Positions 16,892 to 26,691 are shown, counted from the first letter of the stretch. The stretch: 64,000 nt of DNA from Moraxella pluranimalium (GCF_002014825.1 NZ_MUYU01000015.1:129725-193724), one strand, 5' to 3'. Notes: generated by a model not told the origin, from the letters alone. Numbers and translations are program-made.

Positions 16892-19214
16892 GCAGTTTTG
16901 GCTTATTATCCGGCTTTGGCAGGGATGAATGTTGCTCTTCGCCATTATCTGCCTGCGCCAAATATTCATCACTCACCGGCTCAAAAGTCGCTTCGCTGAT
17001 GTCTTGTGAGATTTCCTTAGCATCTTTTGGCTTAAAGCCTAGACGGCGGACGATGGCATCAGAGAAAAAGCGGGTTTCTTTGTCTTTGACTTCGTCATGA
17101 ATCATCTCGCCATCACTGTTAATCTGTGCATATTTGACCGCTTCTTTGCGTGGCCATACAAAGTCCAAAGGACGGCTTTTGAAATGGTCAAATACTAGGC
17201 GATTTAGGCGTTTCCATTCAAAGAATTTCACCCCTTTTGAACGCAGTGCCACCATCAATGCCAAAGAAAAACTCACCATCAAGTTGACCATACCAATCAG
17301 TAGCACACCCACAAATGACAAGGTAATCACCTGCCAAGTCAAATCCTGTGGCGATAGATGGAAAATACCATGAATAAAGTTCGCTGACGCAAAGGCAATA
17401 TGGCGAATATCCAGCGGCAAGCCAAGCATATAACCAACCGTCGCCGTACTACCAAGAAAGCAACCAAAGATAAAGTTGCCCATGATAGCGCCAAGATTCG
17501 CTTCTACAAATGTGCCTAGCTTATTTTGCCAATCAGGGGATAAGAATTTTTTGAGCAATGGATGGCGACGGATACGCTCACCGATTTTATTATAAGCGGC
17601 CAAATTGTCATAATAGCCCGAAATCAGCCCCGACACGAACAAGAACACCCCGGCAATGGCAGCGTGTGGCAATGATAGCGAGCGGATTGGGTCTAGGTCA
17701 TGCAGTAGATATGCTGCCATCTTACCATCAATCATCGGCGCGCCATTTAAGTATTTCCAACTGATAGCAATCAAAAACGCCACCGGCATCGCCACCGAAA
17801 TATTCCCCAAAATCGCCACAAACTGCGTCCGCAAAATATCAACAATCAGCTCGGCAAGCTTGGTCATTTGTTGGGTTTTTTTGCCCGATGATTCTGAAAT
17901 CGTCGATGCAATTGCCGCTGCTGTCATCGCAGGCTGTTTGGTTGCGACCGTACCTTTGGCGATATGAATAAACACAAAGCCCAAGCCATAAATCATGCTA
18001 TTGATAAATGCTTTGCCAATCGGCGCAAGCACAAGATATGAGCCCAAGATTTTTAGCGTCGCCATAAAGCCGATAAACAGACCACCGATAGCTGCTTTAC
18101 GGTACATTTTTTTGTAGCCACTTGGGTCGGTACTGATGTAGTTCTCACCGACACGGCTGGCATTCTCAGTGACTTTGCGTGATAATAGCTTGGTATTACT
18201 CTCAATCAATGAGCCAAAGCGATAGCGAGTATTGGCAGTACGCACCACAGACGATGCCAGCTCCACGATGGATTTATCACGGTTGGCATCTTTATCCGTC
18301 ACCAAATCCACCAGCACCTGCATCCGATGCAAGCTTTGCTCCAGACGTACAAGCAGGTTCGTCATGCGAATCGAAATGCCCGTCTTATACACCCGCTTAC
18401 GCACGCTAGTCACGATGTCTTGGCACTGCTCCACCATCACCAATAATGGCGCAGGGTCAATGTCCACTTCAGGCATCTCATCGGTCATCTCATCCAGCTT
18501 ATGTGCTTGGCGGTACTGATTGACGAACAAGATAGCTTCTTGGTTTTGGGCGACAAAGGCAGCCGAGTGATTGAGTAGCTCAGGATAAAATTCCATTAAC
18601 TCTGCGTGCAGACCCATGCCACTGACACGATAAGATAGGATAACAATCGCATTTAGAATATTATTCTTAATCTGCGCAACCAAACTTAAATCATCAGCGC
18701 CGACTTGCACCAAATCAACGAGCGTATCCCATTTGTCCGCATCGATATTGGCAATCCATTTGTAGTCATTTTTTTGGTCAAATAGATAATTGGCAAGCTC
18801 GACCACCAGCTCTTCGTTGGGCAATAATGGCAAAAAGCGATGCCCAATCAGCTTGGTCACACTACCAAAAAAAGTCTCATCCGACGCAATCCCCGCATCG
18901 GTATATAAAGGAATTTGGCGATATTTGGTAATCAGTCTTAGGATAAATGCCGCCAGCGCCTGACCGTATTCAGGATTGGCTTGCAATAGCTCAATGAGCT
19001 CATCAATCTTGGCGTTCGCCCCATCCACATCATCACTATCCACACGCAATGCGTCAATCAATCGCTTGAGCGACTCAGGCTCAGGCAATTCCCGTAGCAT
19101 GGCGATATGTTGCAGGATATGCTGTAAATCTTGACTGGTTGATAAAGTCACAAAGGGCTCCGTACTCAACTGATGGCTTTGAAAAATGCGGTGCAATCTT
19201 GGGACGATTGACAC
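16884..19214 (-). CDS. Gcr/SpecificRecomb-family integral membrane protein
   Basis: The 776-residue protein matches the family annotated in databases as site-specific recombinase Gcr (PF10136), recognised from the helical N-terminal half (about 1-350, with YRVSGMGLHAELMEFYPELL and VAQNQEAILFVNQYR) and a membrane half with about seven hydrophobic segments (from about 370 to 680, for example GGLFIGFMATLKILGSYLVL). No tyrosine- or serine-recombinase catalytic motif is visible, so the recombinase name is doubtful and a membrane function is more likely. The C-terminus is charged and cytoplasmic-like. It is a single-gene unit; a repeat cluster surrounds its stop codon. Confidence 0.75.
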   Translation of the reverse strand: MSIVPRLHRIFQSHQLSTEPFVTLSTSQDLQHILQHIAMLRELPEPESLKRLIDALRVDSDDVDGANAKIDELIELLQANPEYGQALAAFILRLITKYRQIPLYTDAGIASDETFFGSVTKLIGHRFLPLLPNEELVVELANYLFDQKNDYKWIANIDADKWDTLVDLVQVGADDLSLVAQIKNNILNAIVILSYRVSGMGLHAELMEFYPELLNHSAAFVAQNQEAILFVNQYRQAHKLDEMTDEMPEVDIDPAPLLVMVEQCQDIVTSVRKRVYKTGISIRMTNLLVRLEQSLHRMQVLVDLVTDKDANRDKSIVELASSVVRTANTRYRFGSLIESNTKLLSRKVTENASRVGENYISTDPSGYKKMYRKAAIGGLFIGFMATLKILGSYLVLAPIGKAFINSMIYGLGFVFIHIAKGTVATKQPAMTAAAIASTISESSGKKTQQMTKLAELIVDILRTQFVAILGNISVAMPVAFLIAISWKYLNGAPMIDGKMAAYLLHDLDPIRSLSLPHAAIAGVFLFVSGLISGYYDNLAAYNKIGERIRRHPLLKKFLSPDWQNKLGTFVEANLGAIMGNFIFGCFLGSTATVGYMLGLPLDIRHIAFASANFIHGIFHLSPQDLTWQVITLSFVGVLLIGMVNLMVSFSLALMVALRSKGVKFFEWKRLNRLVFDHFKSRPLDFVWPRKEAVKYAQINSDGEMIHDEVKDKETRFFSDAIVRRLGFKPKDAKEISQDISEATFEPVSDEYLAQADNGEEQHSSLPKPDNKPKLPK

Positions 19215-19431
19215 TTGTCATTACAGGTGTTATTGCTAAGTTTTGCCAATAAAATCACGCATTTTTCTGATAAAACTTGCCACACTGTAACACACTTCAC
19301 CCATTTTGCCAAATTCCAAAAGTGAATTTATTGGACAAAATTTGTATCAAAATCTTGTATTTTTTGAATTTTTATTATGTAAATTGATAATATCAGTTAA
19401 ATAATTGCATTGATGAAAATTGATACAATTG

Positions 19432-19466
19432 ATAAAAAAAGCAAACCACACTGGGTGATTTGCTTT
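19432..19466 (-). terminator. Intrinsic terminator after the acyl-CoA dehydrogenase gene
   Basis: On the minus strand AAAGCAAA (19466-19459) pairs with TTTGCTTT (19445-19438) around a 13-base loop, followed by a run of T. It lies 30 bases beyond the stop codon at 19496. Confidence 0.75.
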
Positions 19467-19495
19467 GGATAACGACAAATAGGATTAATGCGTCT

Positions 19496-21271
19496 TTAGA
19501 CAAAAAACGCTTGGTCAAATGCCATCAGTGTCGCAGAGCCTGCTTTTGCCATCTGGGCATGAGTCTGCAAATCAGGCAAACTGCGTGCCACAAAATAATC
19601 AGCAAGCTTGTGGCGTGATTCATAAAACTCGCCCGCCTTGCCATCAGCTGCATTGACAATCAACAGATACATATAAGCATAGCACAGATAGCCAACAGCG
19701 TGCAGATAATCCACCGCAGAAGCGTTGATGGCGTGCGGGTCGGATTTGGCAGTCTCAATCAGCGACTCGGTCAAGGCTCGCACTGTGCTTACAGACTCTG
19801 CCGTCGCTGTGACGATGGCATGGTTTGCTGTACTTGCTTGGCAAGCAGCTGCAATCTCATCCAAGAACGCAAACATCGCCTTGCCGCCATCTTTGATGAC
19901 CTTGCGACCAAGCAAATCCAGCGACTGAATACCGTTCGTCCCTTCATAAATCTGCGAGATACGCGTATCACGGACGATTTGTTCCATACCCCATTCTTTG
20001 ATATAACCATGCCCACCAAAGACCTGCTGACAGTCGATGGTCGCATCAAATGATTTGTCAGTGACAAATGCTTTGGCAATCGGTGTCAGTAGCGCAACCT
20101 TCGCCTGGGCTGCCTGCACCGCATCGGCATCATCGCTGAATTTGGCGATATCGAGATTTTTGGCGACATACATCGCAAAGGTACGAGCAGCGACGCTATT
20201 GGTCTTAGCGTTCAATAGCATACGGCGCACATCAGCAAAATGAATGATGGCATCAGCAGGTTTATCAGCATTGACGACACCTGTATCAGCACGACCTTGC
20301 AGGCGGTCTTGGGCATAGGCAGCGGCGTTTTGATAAGCCAGTACGCTTGCACCCAAACCCTGTAGCCCCATCGTGACACGCTCATAGTTCATCATCACAA
20401 ACATCGCTGCAAGCCCTGTATTTTCAGCACCCACAAGATAGCCTGTCGCTCCATCAAAGTTCATCACGCAAGTCGCTGATGCTTTGATACCCATCTTATG
20501 CTCAATAGAGCCTGCCTTGACATTGTTGCGCTCGCCTAGACTGCCATCATCATTCACCATGACTTTTGGCACGATAAACAGCGAAATACCTTTTGAGCCA
20601 GCAGGCGCATCTGGTGTCTTGGCAAGCACCAAGTGAATGATATTCTCCGCCAAATCATGCTCACCACCAGTGATAAAAATCTTAGTCCCCGTGATGGCAT
20701 AGCTACCGTCGCCATTTGGCACAGCACGAGTTTTGATAATCCCTAAATCCGTGCCTGCGTGCGCTTCGGTCAAGCACATCGTGCCTGCCCACTGCCCTGC
20801 GTATAACTTCTCAAGATACATCGCTTTTTGCGCTTCGCTTGCCGCCGCAAGCAGGCAGATGCTAGCACCTACGGTGAGATTGGGATACAGAGCAAATGCT
20901 TGGTTGGTGGCGAACATCATCTCTTCGGTCAGCATCGTGACCATCTTTGGCATACCCTGCCCGCCATAGTTTGGGTCACCGCCAAGCCCAATCCAGCCTG
21001 CTTCAGCATATTGAGCAAAGGCATCTTTGTAGCCCGTTGGCGTGGCAACTTTACCATCACCCAGATACTTCGCCCCTTCATCATCGCCTGATTGATTGAG
21101 CGGTAATAGTACTTCGGTGGCAAACTTTGCCATCTCATCCAAAATCATATCCACCGTGTCTTCATCGACATGGCTAAGCTTGTCATGAGCTTGCCAAAAA
21201 CTTGGCGCATCAAACACTTCTTTGAGCGTAAAACGCATCTCATCAAGCGGTGCAGTATAAGTCAGCGTCAT
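19496..21271 (-). CDS. Acyl-CoA dehydrogenase with C-terminal AcdC domain (copy 1)
   Basis: This 591-residue FAD enzyme introduces the alpha-beta double bond into an acyl-CoA in beta-oxidation. The FAD/substrate motif CLTEAHAGTDLGIIKT is near residue 168, ITGTKIFITGGEHDL follows, and the catalytic glutamate is in IYEGTNGIQSLDLLGRK near 448. The extra C-terminal domain (about 480-591) identifies the large two-domain ACAD class found in proteobacteria rather than short-chain ACADs. AAGGAAA precedes the ATG. It lies 74 bases downstream of a paralogue in the same orientation, suggesting an ancient tandem duplication and co-transcription. Chain-length preference is not known. Confidence 0.93.
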   Translation of the reverse strand: MTLTYTAPLDEMRFTLKEVFDAPSFWQAHDKLSHVDEDTVDMILDEMAKFATEVLLPLNQSGDDEGAKYLGDGKVATPTGYKDAFAQYAEAGWIGLGGDPNYGGQGMPKMVTMLTEEMMFATNQAFALYPNLTVGASICLLAAASEAQKAMYLEKLYAGQWAGTMCLTEAHAGTDLGIIKTRAVPNGDGSYAITGTKIFITGGEHDLAENIIHLVLAKTPDAPAGSKGISLFIVPKVMVNDDGSLGERNNVKAGSIEHKMGIKASATCVMNFDGATGYLVGAENTGLAAMFVMMNYERVTMGLQGLGASVLAYQNAAAYAQDRLQGRADTGVVNADKPADAIIHFADVRRMLLNAKTNSVAARTFAMYVAKNLDIAKFSDDADAVQAAQAKVALLTPIAKAFVTDKSFDATIDCQQVFGGHGYIKEWGMEQIVRDTRISQIYEGTNGIQSLDLLGRKVIKDGGKAMFAFLDEIAAACQASTANHAIVTATAESVSTVRALTESLIETAKSDPHAINASAVDYLHAVGYLCYAYMYLLIVNAADGKAGEFYESRHKLADYFVARSLPDLQTHAQMAKAGSATLMAFDQAFFV

Positions 21272-21345
21272 AAAATTTCCTTATTTTTTAACCTAAGCTG
21301 ATTGCATGGCGACAATCAGCTGTTTGTACTTTTTTAGATGAGTGA

Positions 21346-23178
21346 TTAATAAGCAAACTGCTCAATATCCATCGCCATCAAGCACTCTTCGCCGCTATTA
21401 ATGCGTGCAACATGAACCGCCGTGCGTGGCAATAGCTTGGTAAAATAAAACTGCGCAGTCTTAACTTTGGCATCATAAAATCCATAATCGCCGTGCAGTG
21501 ATTTATCACTATCAAGGTTGGCATCAAAGTCGCTTAATTTTGACTTAGCAACGACAGCCATACGTGCCCATAGATAAGCCAGCGTCACATAGCCTGAGAA
21601 GTACAGATAGTCCACCGCCGCTGCACCGATGGCATCAGGGTTTTGCGTGCCTTGTAGTCCGATGCGAGCGGTAATATCACCCCATTGTTTATTGAGCTTG
21701 GCAAGTGGGCGGATAAATTGACCAAGTTCGTCATTCTCTTCATGTTCTTTGCAGAATTTATGGATAATCTTGGTAAAGTTGGCAAGCATACGCCCTTGTG
21801 AGCCCAGCACCTTACGGCCAAGCAAATCTAGCGATTGAATCTCTGTCGTGCCTTCGTACAAGCAAGCAATGCGGGTATCACGGACATTTTGCTCCATGCC
21901 CCATTCGCTGATAAAGCCATGTCCGCCATAGACTTGTACGCCGTGATTGGCAGACTCGTAGCCTGTTTCGGTCAAGAACGCCTTAGCAATCGGCGTCAAT
22001 AGCGACAGCATATCATCGGCAAATTTGACATCCACACCATCAGCATCACCACCTTTGGCGACGATATCAGCATATTGCGATAGATAGTACACGAGCGCAC
22101 GACCACCTTCGGCAAAGGCTTTGCTTGTCAGCACCATATTACGCACGGCAGGATGGTGGATAATGCGGTCAGCAGGCTTGCCTTTGTCCTTAACCCCTGA
22201 GATTGAACGCATGGCGGTGCGGTCTTTGGCATAAGCAAGCGAGCCTTGAAATGCAAACTCCGCAGCACTCAAGCCCTGAATTGCCGTGCCGATACGAGCG
22301 ACATTCATAAAGGTGAACATACAGTTTAGGCCACGATTTTTTGGGCCAATCAGATAACCCGTCGCCCCATCAAAGTTCATCACGCAAGTGGCGGATGCCT
22401 TGATACCCATCTTGTGCTCAATTGAGCCACACACCACGCCATTACGAGCGCCGATTGAGCCATCAGCATTCACCAAAAACTTCGGCACGATAAACAGCGA
22501 AATCCCCTTCGTCCCTGCAGGCGCATCAGGCAGGCGAGCTAGGACGATATGGATGATGTTTTCGGTCAAATCATGCTCACCAGCTGAGATAAAGATTTTT
22601 TGCCCAGTAATAGCATAGCTACCATCATCATTAGGCACGGCACGGGTTTTGATGATACCCAAATCCGAGCCTGCATGCGCTTCGGTCAAGCACATCGTAC
22701 CCGACCAAATACCTGTGTTGAGCTTCTCAAGATAAGTGGCTTTTTGTTCATCCGTGCCATGATGCTCAATGGTGGCAATCGCCCCATGCGACAGACCTGG
22801 ATACATGGCAAAAGACCAGTTTGCCGTACCCATCATTTCGCTCACCGCGCTTGATAATGATGTCGGCAAGCCCATACCGCCGTATTCAGGCTCGGCGGCA
22901 ATCGCAGGAAATCCAAGCTCGCAATAAGTCTCATAAGCTTCTTTAAACCCTGATGGCGTATAGACATTGCCATTATCAAAAGTACAGCCCTCGATGTCGC
23001 CTGTGCGATTAAGTGGTGCAATCACCGACTGCGCATAATCAGCCGCCGCTTCTAGATAGCTATTGACCGTATCCGCATCAAGCTCGGCATACGCAGGCAG
23101 GCGTGCATAATGTGCTTGGCTATCAAGTAGCTCATGCATGACAAATTTCATATCACGAAGGGGTGCTGTGTATTGCAT
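21346..23178 (-). CDS. Acyl-CoA dehydrogenase with C-terminal AcdC domain (copy 2)
   Basis: A 610-residue paralogue of the downstream gene with the same architecture: CLTEAHAGSDLGIIKT, ITGQKIFISAGEHDL, the shared block EHKMGIKASATCVMNFDGA, and the catalytic glutamate in LYEGTTEIQSLDLLGRKV. It has about 19 extra residues in the C-terminal domain (ANLDSDKSLHGDYGFYDA region). AAGGAA lies ahead of the ATG. It is the promoter-proximal gene of the pair, so both are probably expressed together and may differ in acyl chain length. It is the likelier bearer of the promoter in the 166-base gap to the plus-strand gene at 23345. Confidence 0.93.
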   Translation of the reverse strand: MQYTAPLRDMKFVMHELLDSQAHYARLPAYAELDADTVNSYLEAAADYAQSVIAPLNRTGDIEGCTFDNGNVYTPSGFKEAYETYCELGFPAIAAEPEYGGMGLPTSLSSAVSEMMGTANWSFAMYPGLSHGAIATIEHHGTDEQKATYLEKLNTGIWSGTMCLTEAHAGSDLGIIKTRAVPNDDGSYAITGQKIFISAGEHDLTENIIHIVLARLPDAPAGTKGISLFIVPKFLVNADGSIGARNGVVCGSIEHKMGIKASATCVMNFDGATGYLIGPKNRGLNCMFTFMNVARIGTAIQGLSAAEFAFQGSLAYAKDRTAMRSISGVKDKGKPADRIIHHPAVRNMVLTSKAFAEGGRALVYYLSQYADIVAKGGDADGVDVKFADDMLSLLTPIAKAFLTETGYESANHGVQVYGGHGFISEWGMEQNVRDTRIACLYEGTTEIQSLDLLGRKVLGSQGRMLANFTKIIHKFCKEHEENDELGQFIRPLAKLNKQWGDITARIGLQGTQNPDAIGAAAVDYLYFSGYVTLAYLWARMAVVAKSKLSDFDANLDSDKSLHGDYGFYDAKVKTAQFYFTKLLPRTAVHVARINSGEECLMAMDIEQFAY

Positions 23179-23344
23179 ATGTTATTCCTTTTTTGACAAA
23201 TTAAGATGTCTATAAAATAAGCCAAAGGCAACAATCATGCAATATTTGGAAAGCGACTGACAAGTCATGATTTGGGTTTGATTTGTATTTATTTTAAGTA
23301 TTTGATAAGATAAATCATGCAATATGCTGAATTTTGAGTGTTTT

Positions 23345-23791
23345 ATGAAAACTTTATCCGACTACCTATTTCGTTTCACCAATTTGCGGCGCTCGACATC
23401 TAAGCTTGGTGTAGCACCCCATAAGCCAATTTTATTACTCGCTGTGATTGATTTATTTGAAAAAGGATTAATCAGCAGTGCTTATATTGAGATTTCATCG
23501 GCACTTGAACACGCCTTTAGTTGGCAGTGGGATAATTATGTCAAAACAACGCACCAAAAGCGGTTGGCAACACCTTTTTATCATCTGAGCAATGAAGGTT
23601 TTTGGACATTGGACACTCATCCAAATTTTGATGAAATAATGAAAGATAAATCCACCATTAATAGCCTAAATCAGCTCAAAACACTGGTTTATGGTGCTAT
23701 TTTAGATGATGAATTAGCACAGTTATTATCAGATACTGACAGCCGTACTCGTCTAAAAGACTGTTTAATCCAAACCTATTTTACCGATTAA
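23345..23791 (+). CDS. Small protein resembling the N-terminal head of HNH restriction endonucleases
   Basis: This protein of about 148 residues resembles the N-terminal domain found ahead of HNH nuclease domains in McrA-like and putative restriction endonucleases: LRRSTSKLGVAPHKPILLLAVIDLFEKG, then FYHLSNEGFWTLD. The nuclease domain that would normally follow is absent, and the gene ends at an intrinsic terminator 9 bases later, so no HNH remnant exists downstream. In ScoMcrA-type proteins a related domain binds phosphorothioate-modified DNA, but that link is inference here. ATG at 23345 (GAGTG upstream) is preferred to 23324. It could be a truncated gene or a stand-alone domain. Confidence 0.6.
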   Translation: MKTLSDYLFRFTNLRRSTSKLGVAPHKPILLLAVIDLFEKGLISSAYIEISSALEHAFSWQWDNYVKTTHQKRLATPFYHLSNEGFWTLDTHPNFDEIMKDKSTINSLNQLKTLVYGAILDDELAQLLSDTDSRTRLKDCLIQTYFTD

Positions 23792-23799
23792 TCAACAAA

Positions 23800-23824
23800 A
23801 AAGACTGGAAAGCATCCAGTCTTT
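23800..23824. terminator. Bidirectional terminator between the head-domain gene and purU
   Basis: AAAGACTGGA (23800-23809) and TCCAGTCTTT (23815-23824) form a perfect 10-base stem with a 5-base loop, T-rich on the right and A-rich on the left, between two convergent genes. Confidence 0.85.
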
Positions 23825-23842
23825 TGCCTAAAGCGGTTCGGC

Positions 23843-24718
23843 TTAATCAAACACCACCGTCTTAGCGCCATCGATGATGATACGGTCTTCAAGATGCCAT
23901 TTGACCGCACGGGCAAGCACATCACGCTCGATATCACGCCCCAATTCTCGCAAATCGCTCACGCTAAAGCCATGACTGACCCGCTCCACGCCCTGCTCGA
24001 TGATTGGGCCTTGATCAAGCTCGCTCGTCACATAATGCGCCGTTGCACCAATCAGCTTTACGCCCTTGTCAAACGCCTGCTTATAAGGGTTCGCCCCAAC
24101 AAACGCCGGCAAAAACGAATGATGGATATTGATAATACGCCCCTGCCACTGATCGACAAATGACGGGCTCAAAATCTGCATATAGCGAGCGAGCACCAAC
24201 AGATCATTATCTTTCATCACTTCATGAATCTGATCATACGCCGCTTGCTTATTATCTTTATCCACAGGAATGTGCACAAACTCAATGCCAAACGACTCCA
24301 CCGACGCACGCAAATCATCATGATTGGACACCACTTGGGTGATTTGGCAGGGTAATGCACCACGACTGTATCGCCATAGTAACTCAAGCAAGGCATGATC
24401 TTCTTTAGATACCAAAATGCCGACTTTTTTCAGATCTTTATTGCAATTTAGCTGCCAAGTCATGTGATATTTGGTGGCAACATTGGTAGCAAAGGTCTGC
24501 ATCAAGGCATCTTTTTTGATAGCAAGTCCATCTAAATGAAACTCAACTCGCATAAAATACTTACCGCCATAAGCTTCGGTGGTATGCTGGTCAAGCGAAA
24601 TGATGTTCGCCCCTTGATGGTACAAAAATCCCGATACCGCCTGCACGATACCTGATTGGTCTTCACAAGTGACCAACAAGCGTGCTACTTCGCTTTCACA
24701 GCCTTCACAATTACTCAT
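23843..24718 (-). CDS. purU: Formyltetrahydrofolate deformylase
   Basis: PurU hydrolyses 10-formyl-THF to THF and formate, balancing one-carbon pools and feeding formate to PurT where present. Residues 10-90 form an ACT domain (LLVTCEDQSGIVQAVSGFLYHQGANI), followed by a formyltransferase-fold domain with the catalytic Asn-His in NIHHSFLPAF and the Asp loop in ATAHYVTSELDQGPIIEQ. At 291 residues it is a little longer than the E. coli enzyme. The N-terminus has an extra CEGCESE segment. It is transcribed alone, closed by the terminator at 23800-23824. Confidence 0.96.
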   Translation of the reverse strand: MSNCEGCESEVARLLVTCEDQSGIVQAVSGFLYHQGANIISLDQHTTEAYGGKYFMRVEFHLDGLAIKKDALMQTFATNVATKYHMTWQLNCNKDLKKVGILVSKEDHALLELLWRYSRGALPCQITQVVSNHDDLRASVESFGIEFVHIPVDKDNKQAAYDQIHEVMKDNDLLVLARYMQILSPSFVDQWQGRIINIHHSFLPAFVGANPYKQAFDKGVKLIGATAHYVTSELDQGPIIEQGVERVSHGFSVSDLRELGRDIERDVLARAVKWHLEDRIIIDGAKTVVFD

Positions 24719-24806
24719 AATCTTACTCTTAATATTTTAAAAATAAAAGGACATCTGATAGCCAATGTCCTTTTCACAACTTTCCAAGATATGCTTATCG
24801 GGCAAA

Positions 24807-25601
24807 TCAGCCAAGAATCAGACTGTCGTCTTCGACTTTTTCGCCACGAGTTTTTTCAAACATATTCAACAAATCCTGCACCGTCATGCCACGACGCTCA
24901 TCACCAGAAACATCAAGCACCACTTGGCCTTGATGTAGCATCACTGTGCGAGTGCCGTGTGTCAACGCTTGTTGCATCGAGTGCGTGACCATCATGGTGG
25001 TAAGCTTACCATCACCGACGATTTTATCCGTCAGCTCAAGCACAAAGGCAGCGGTCTTTGGGTCAAGAGCAGCGGTGTGCTCATCCAGTAGTAAAATCTT
25101 AGACGGTTGCAAGCTTGCCATCAGCAGGCTCACCGCTTGACGCTGACCACCTGAGAGCAGACCCATACGGTCGGTTAGACGATTTTCTAGACCGAGCTTT
25201 AGGATGGAGAGCTTTTCACGAAATAGCTCACGGTTTTTGGCATTGAGTGCGCCGCCTAGCCCACGACTACCACCACGCTTATACGCCAATGCCATATTCT
25301 CTTCGATGGTCAAAGCTTCACAAGTACCTGCCATCGGGTCTTGGAATACACGCGCGACTTGCTTGGCACGCTTATGCGTATCTTGGCGAGTGACATCTTG
25401 ACCATTAATCAAAATCGAGCCACTATCGACACGCACCGCCCCACTGATGGCGTTCAAAAAAGTTGATTTGCCTGCGCCGTTTGTACCAATCACGGTGACA
25501 AACTCACCATCAGCAATCGATAGCGACAGCCCACGCAAGGCAGGATTTTCAATCGGGGTGCCCGCATTAAATGTCAGGCGTAAATCAGTTGCTTGTAACA
25601 T
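24807..25601 (-). CDS. ABC transporter ATP-binding protein (TrpXYZ-like)
   Basis: This 264-residue ATPase has Walker A GTNGAGKST near residue 39, the signature LLSGGQRQAVSL near 152 and Walker B KILLLDEHTAALDP near 170. It resembles the ATPase of importers with a single LivH-like permease and an ABC_sub_bind lipoprotein. The start is 9 bases after the permease stop. Energises uptake of a small molecule; the TrpXYZ class is linked to tryptophan or tyrosine, but the substrate here is not determined. Confidence 0.9.
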   Translation of the reverse strand: MLQATDLRLTFNAGTPIENPALRGLSLSIADGEFVTVIGTNGAGKSTFLNAISGAVRVDSGSILINGQDVTRQDTHKRAKQVARVFQDPMAGTCEALTIEENMALAYKRGGSRGLGGALNAKNRELFREKLSILKLGLENRLTDRMGLLSGGQRQAVSLLMASLQPSKILLLDEHTAALDPKTAAFVLELTDKIVGDGKLTTMMVTHSMQQALTHGTRTVMLHQGQVVLDVSGDERRGMTVQDLLNMFEKTRGEKVEDDSLILG

Positions 25602-25610
25602 ATCTATCCC

Positions 25611-26504
25611 CTAGGCTTTTTTGGCAAGTAGCTTGGACTTGATTTTTGGTAGCATCAGTACAATCACCACCAGTAGCGATGTGACTAAGTTCAAATCTTG
25701 TGACTTAAAGCCAATACCACGCAGCAAATCGCTCGATAGTGCAATTTGAACAAACAAACGGTACAAAATCGCACCAATCACCACCGCCAAAGTCATCCAA
25801 AAAATCCGCTTGGCAGAAATAACCGCTTCACCGATAATCACCGCAGCCAAACCAATGACAATCGTACCGATACCCATCGATACATCAGCAAAGCCTTGAG
25901 TCTGTACGAACAACGCACCCGATAGAGCAATCAAGCCATTCGAGATCGCCATGCCTAGGATAATCACCCACGGCGTATTAATGCCCTGCGCTTGTGCCAT
26001 GCGTAGGTTTGAGCCTGTGGCACGCATCGCAAGACCTGTCTCGGTACTAAAGAACCAATCCAAGGCAAGCTTGACCAGCACCACCACGCCTGCCACGACA
26101 GCAACACGCACCCAAAAGCCATTGCCGCCATCAATAAATGGCGTAAAGACAGTCGGTTGACCCAGTAGTGGCAAGTTTGGCGCATCCATGATGCGTAGGT
26201 TCACCGAGTACAAAGCTGTCATCATCAAGATACCTGCCAATAGGTGCAAAATACCCAATTTGACGTGCAGCCAAGCCGTCATCATCCCTGCCATCATCCC
26301 CGCCATCATGCCAAAAGCACACGCCAGCCACGGATTTAGACCTGCAACAATCGCCACGCCTGCCACTGCGCCACCCAAAGGAAAGCTACCATCAGCAGTC
26401 AAATCTGGAAAATCCAAAATACGAAACGAAATCAGCACACCCAGTGCCATCAGGGCATAAATCAGACCACTTTCTAGTGCTCCGAACAACGCAATCAAAG
26501 TCAT
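25611..26504 (-). CDS. ABC transporter permease (TrpXYZ-like)
   Basis: An inner-membrane permease of about 297 residues with 8-9 hydrophobic segments and the Gly/Met-rich region FGMMAGMMAGMMTAW. The block LTADGSFPLGGAVAG is typical for permeases paired with ABC_sub_bind lipoproteins. ATG at 26504 is used; a TTG two codons earlier is an alternative. It sits between the binding protein and the ATPase genes. A hairpin between the binding-protein gene and this gene probably lowers its expression relative to the binding protein. Confidence 0.9.
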   Translation of the reverse strand: MTLIALFGALESGLIYALMALGVLISFRILDFPDLTADGSFPLGGAVAGVAIVAGLNPWLACAFGMMAGMMAGMMTAWLHVKLGILHLLAGILMMTALYSVNLRIMDAPNLPLLGQPTVFTPFIDGGNGFWVRVAVVAGVVVLVKLALDWFFSTETGLAMRATGSNLRMAQAQGINTPWVIILGMAISNGLIALSGALFVQTQGFADVSMGIGTIVIGLAAVIIGEAVISAKRIFWMTLAVVIGAILYRLFVQIALSSDLLRGIGFKSQDLNLVTSLLVVIVLMLPKIKSKLLAKKA

Positions 26505-26601
26505 AGGCAATACTCGCCACTAAAAATACAAAACGCCTATTATAACAAAATCCTTGTCATGATAGAAACAAAATTAATAAATCGTTATTAAAACGCAAAA
26601 C

Positions 26602-26629
26602 AACCCAAGTCAATCGTTGCACTTGGGTT
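26602..26629 (-). terminator. Hairpin between the binding-protein and permease genes
   Basis: AACCCAAGT and ACTTGGGTT form a perfect 9-base stem with a 10-base loop, followed on the minus strand by a T-rich stretch. It lies between two genes of one transporter, so partial termination is the likely effect. Confidence 0.65.
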
Positions 26630-26691
26630 TGAGCAAATCGCCCAATTCATATTCATATCATAGTCATTGGGCGATATAGTACAGCCGTAGA

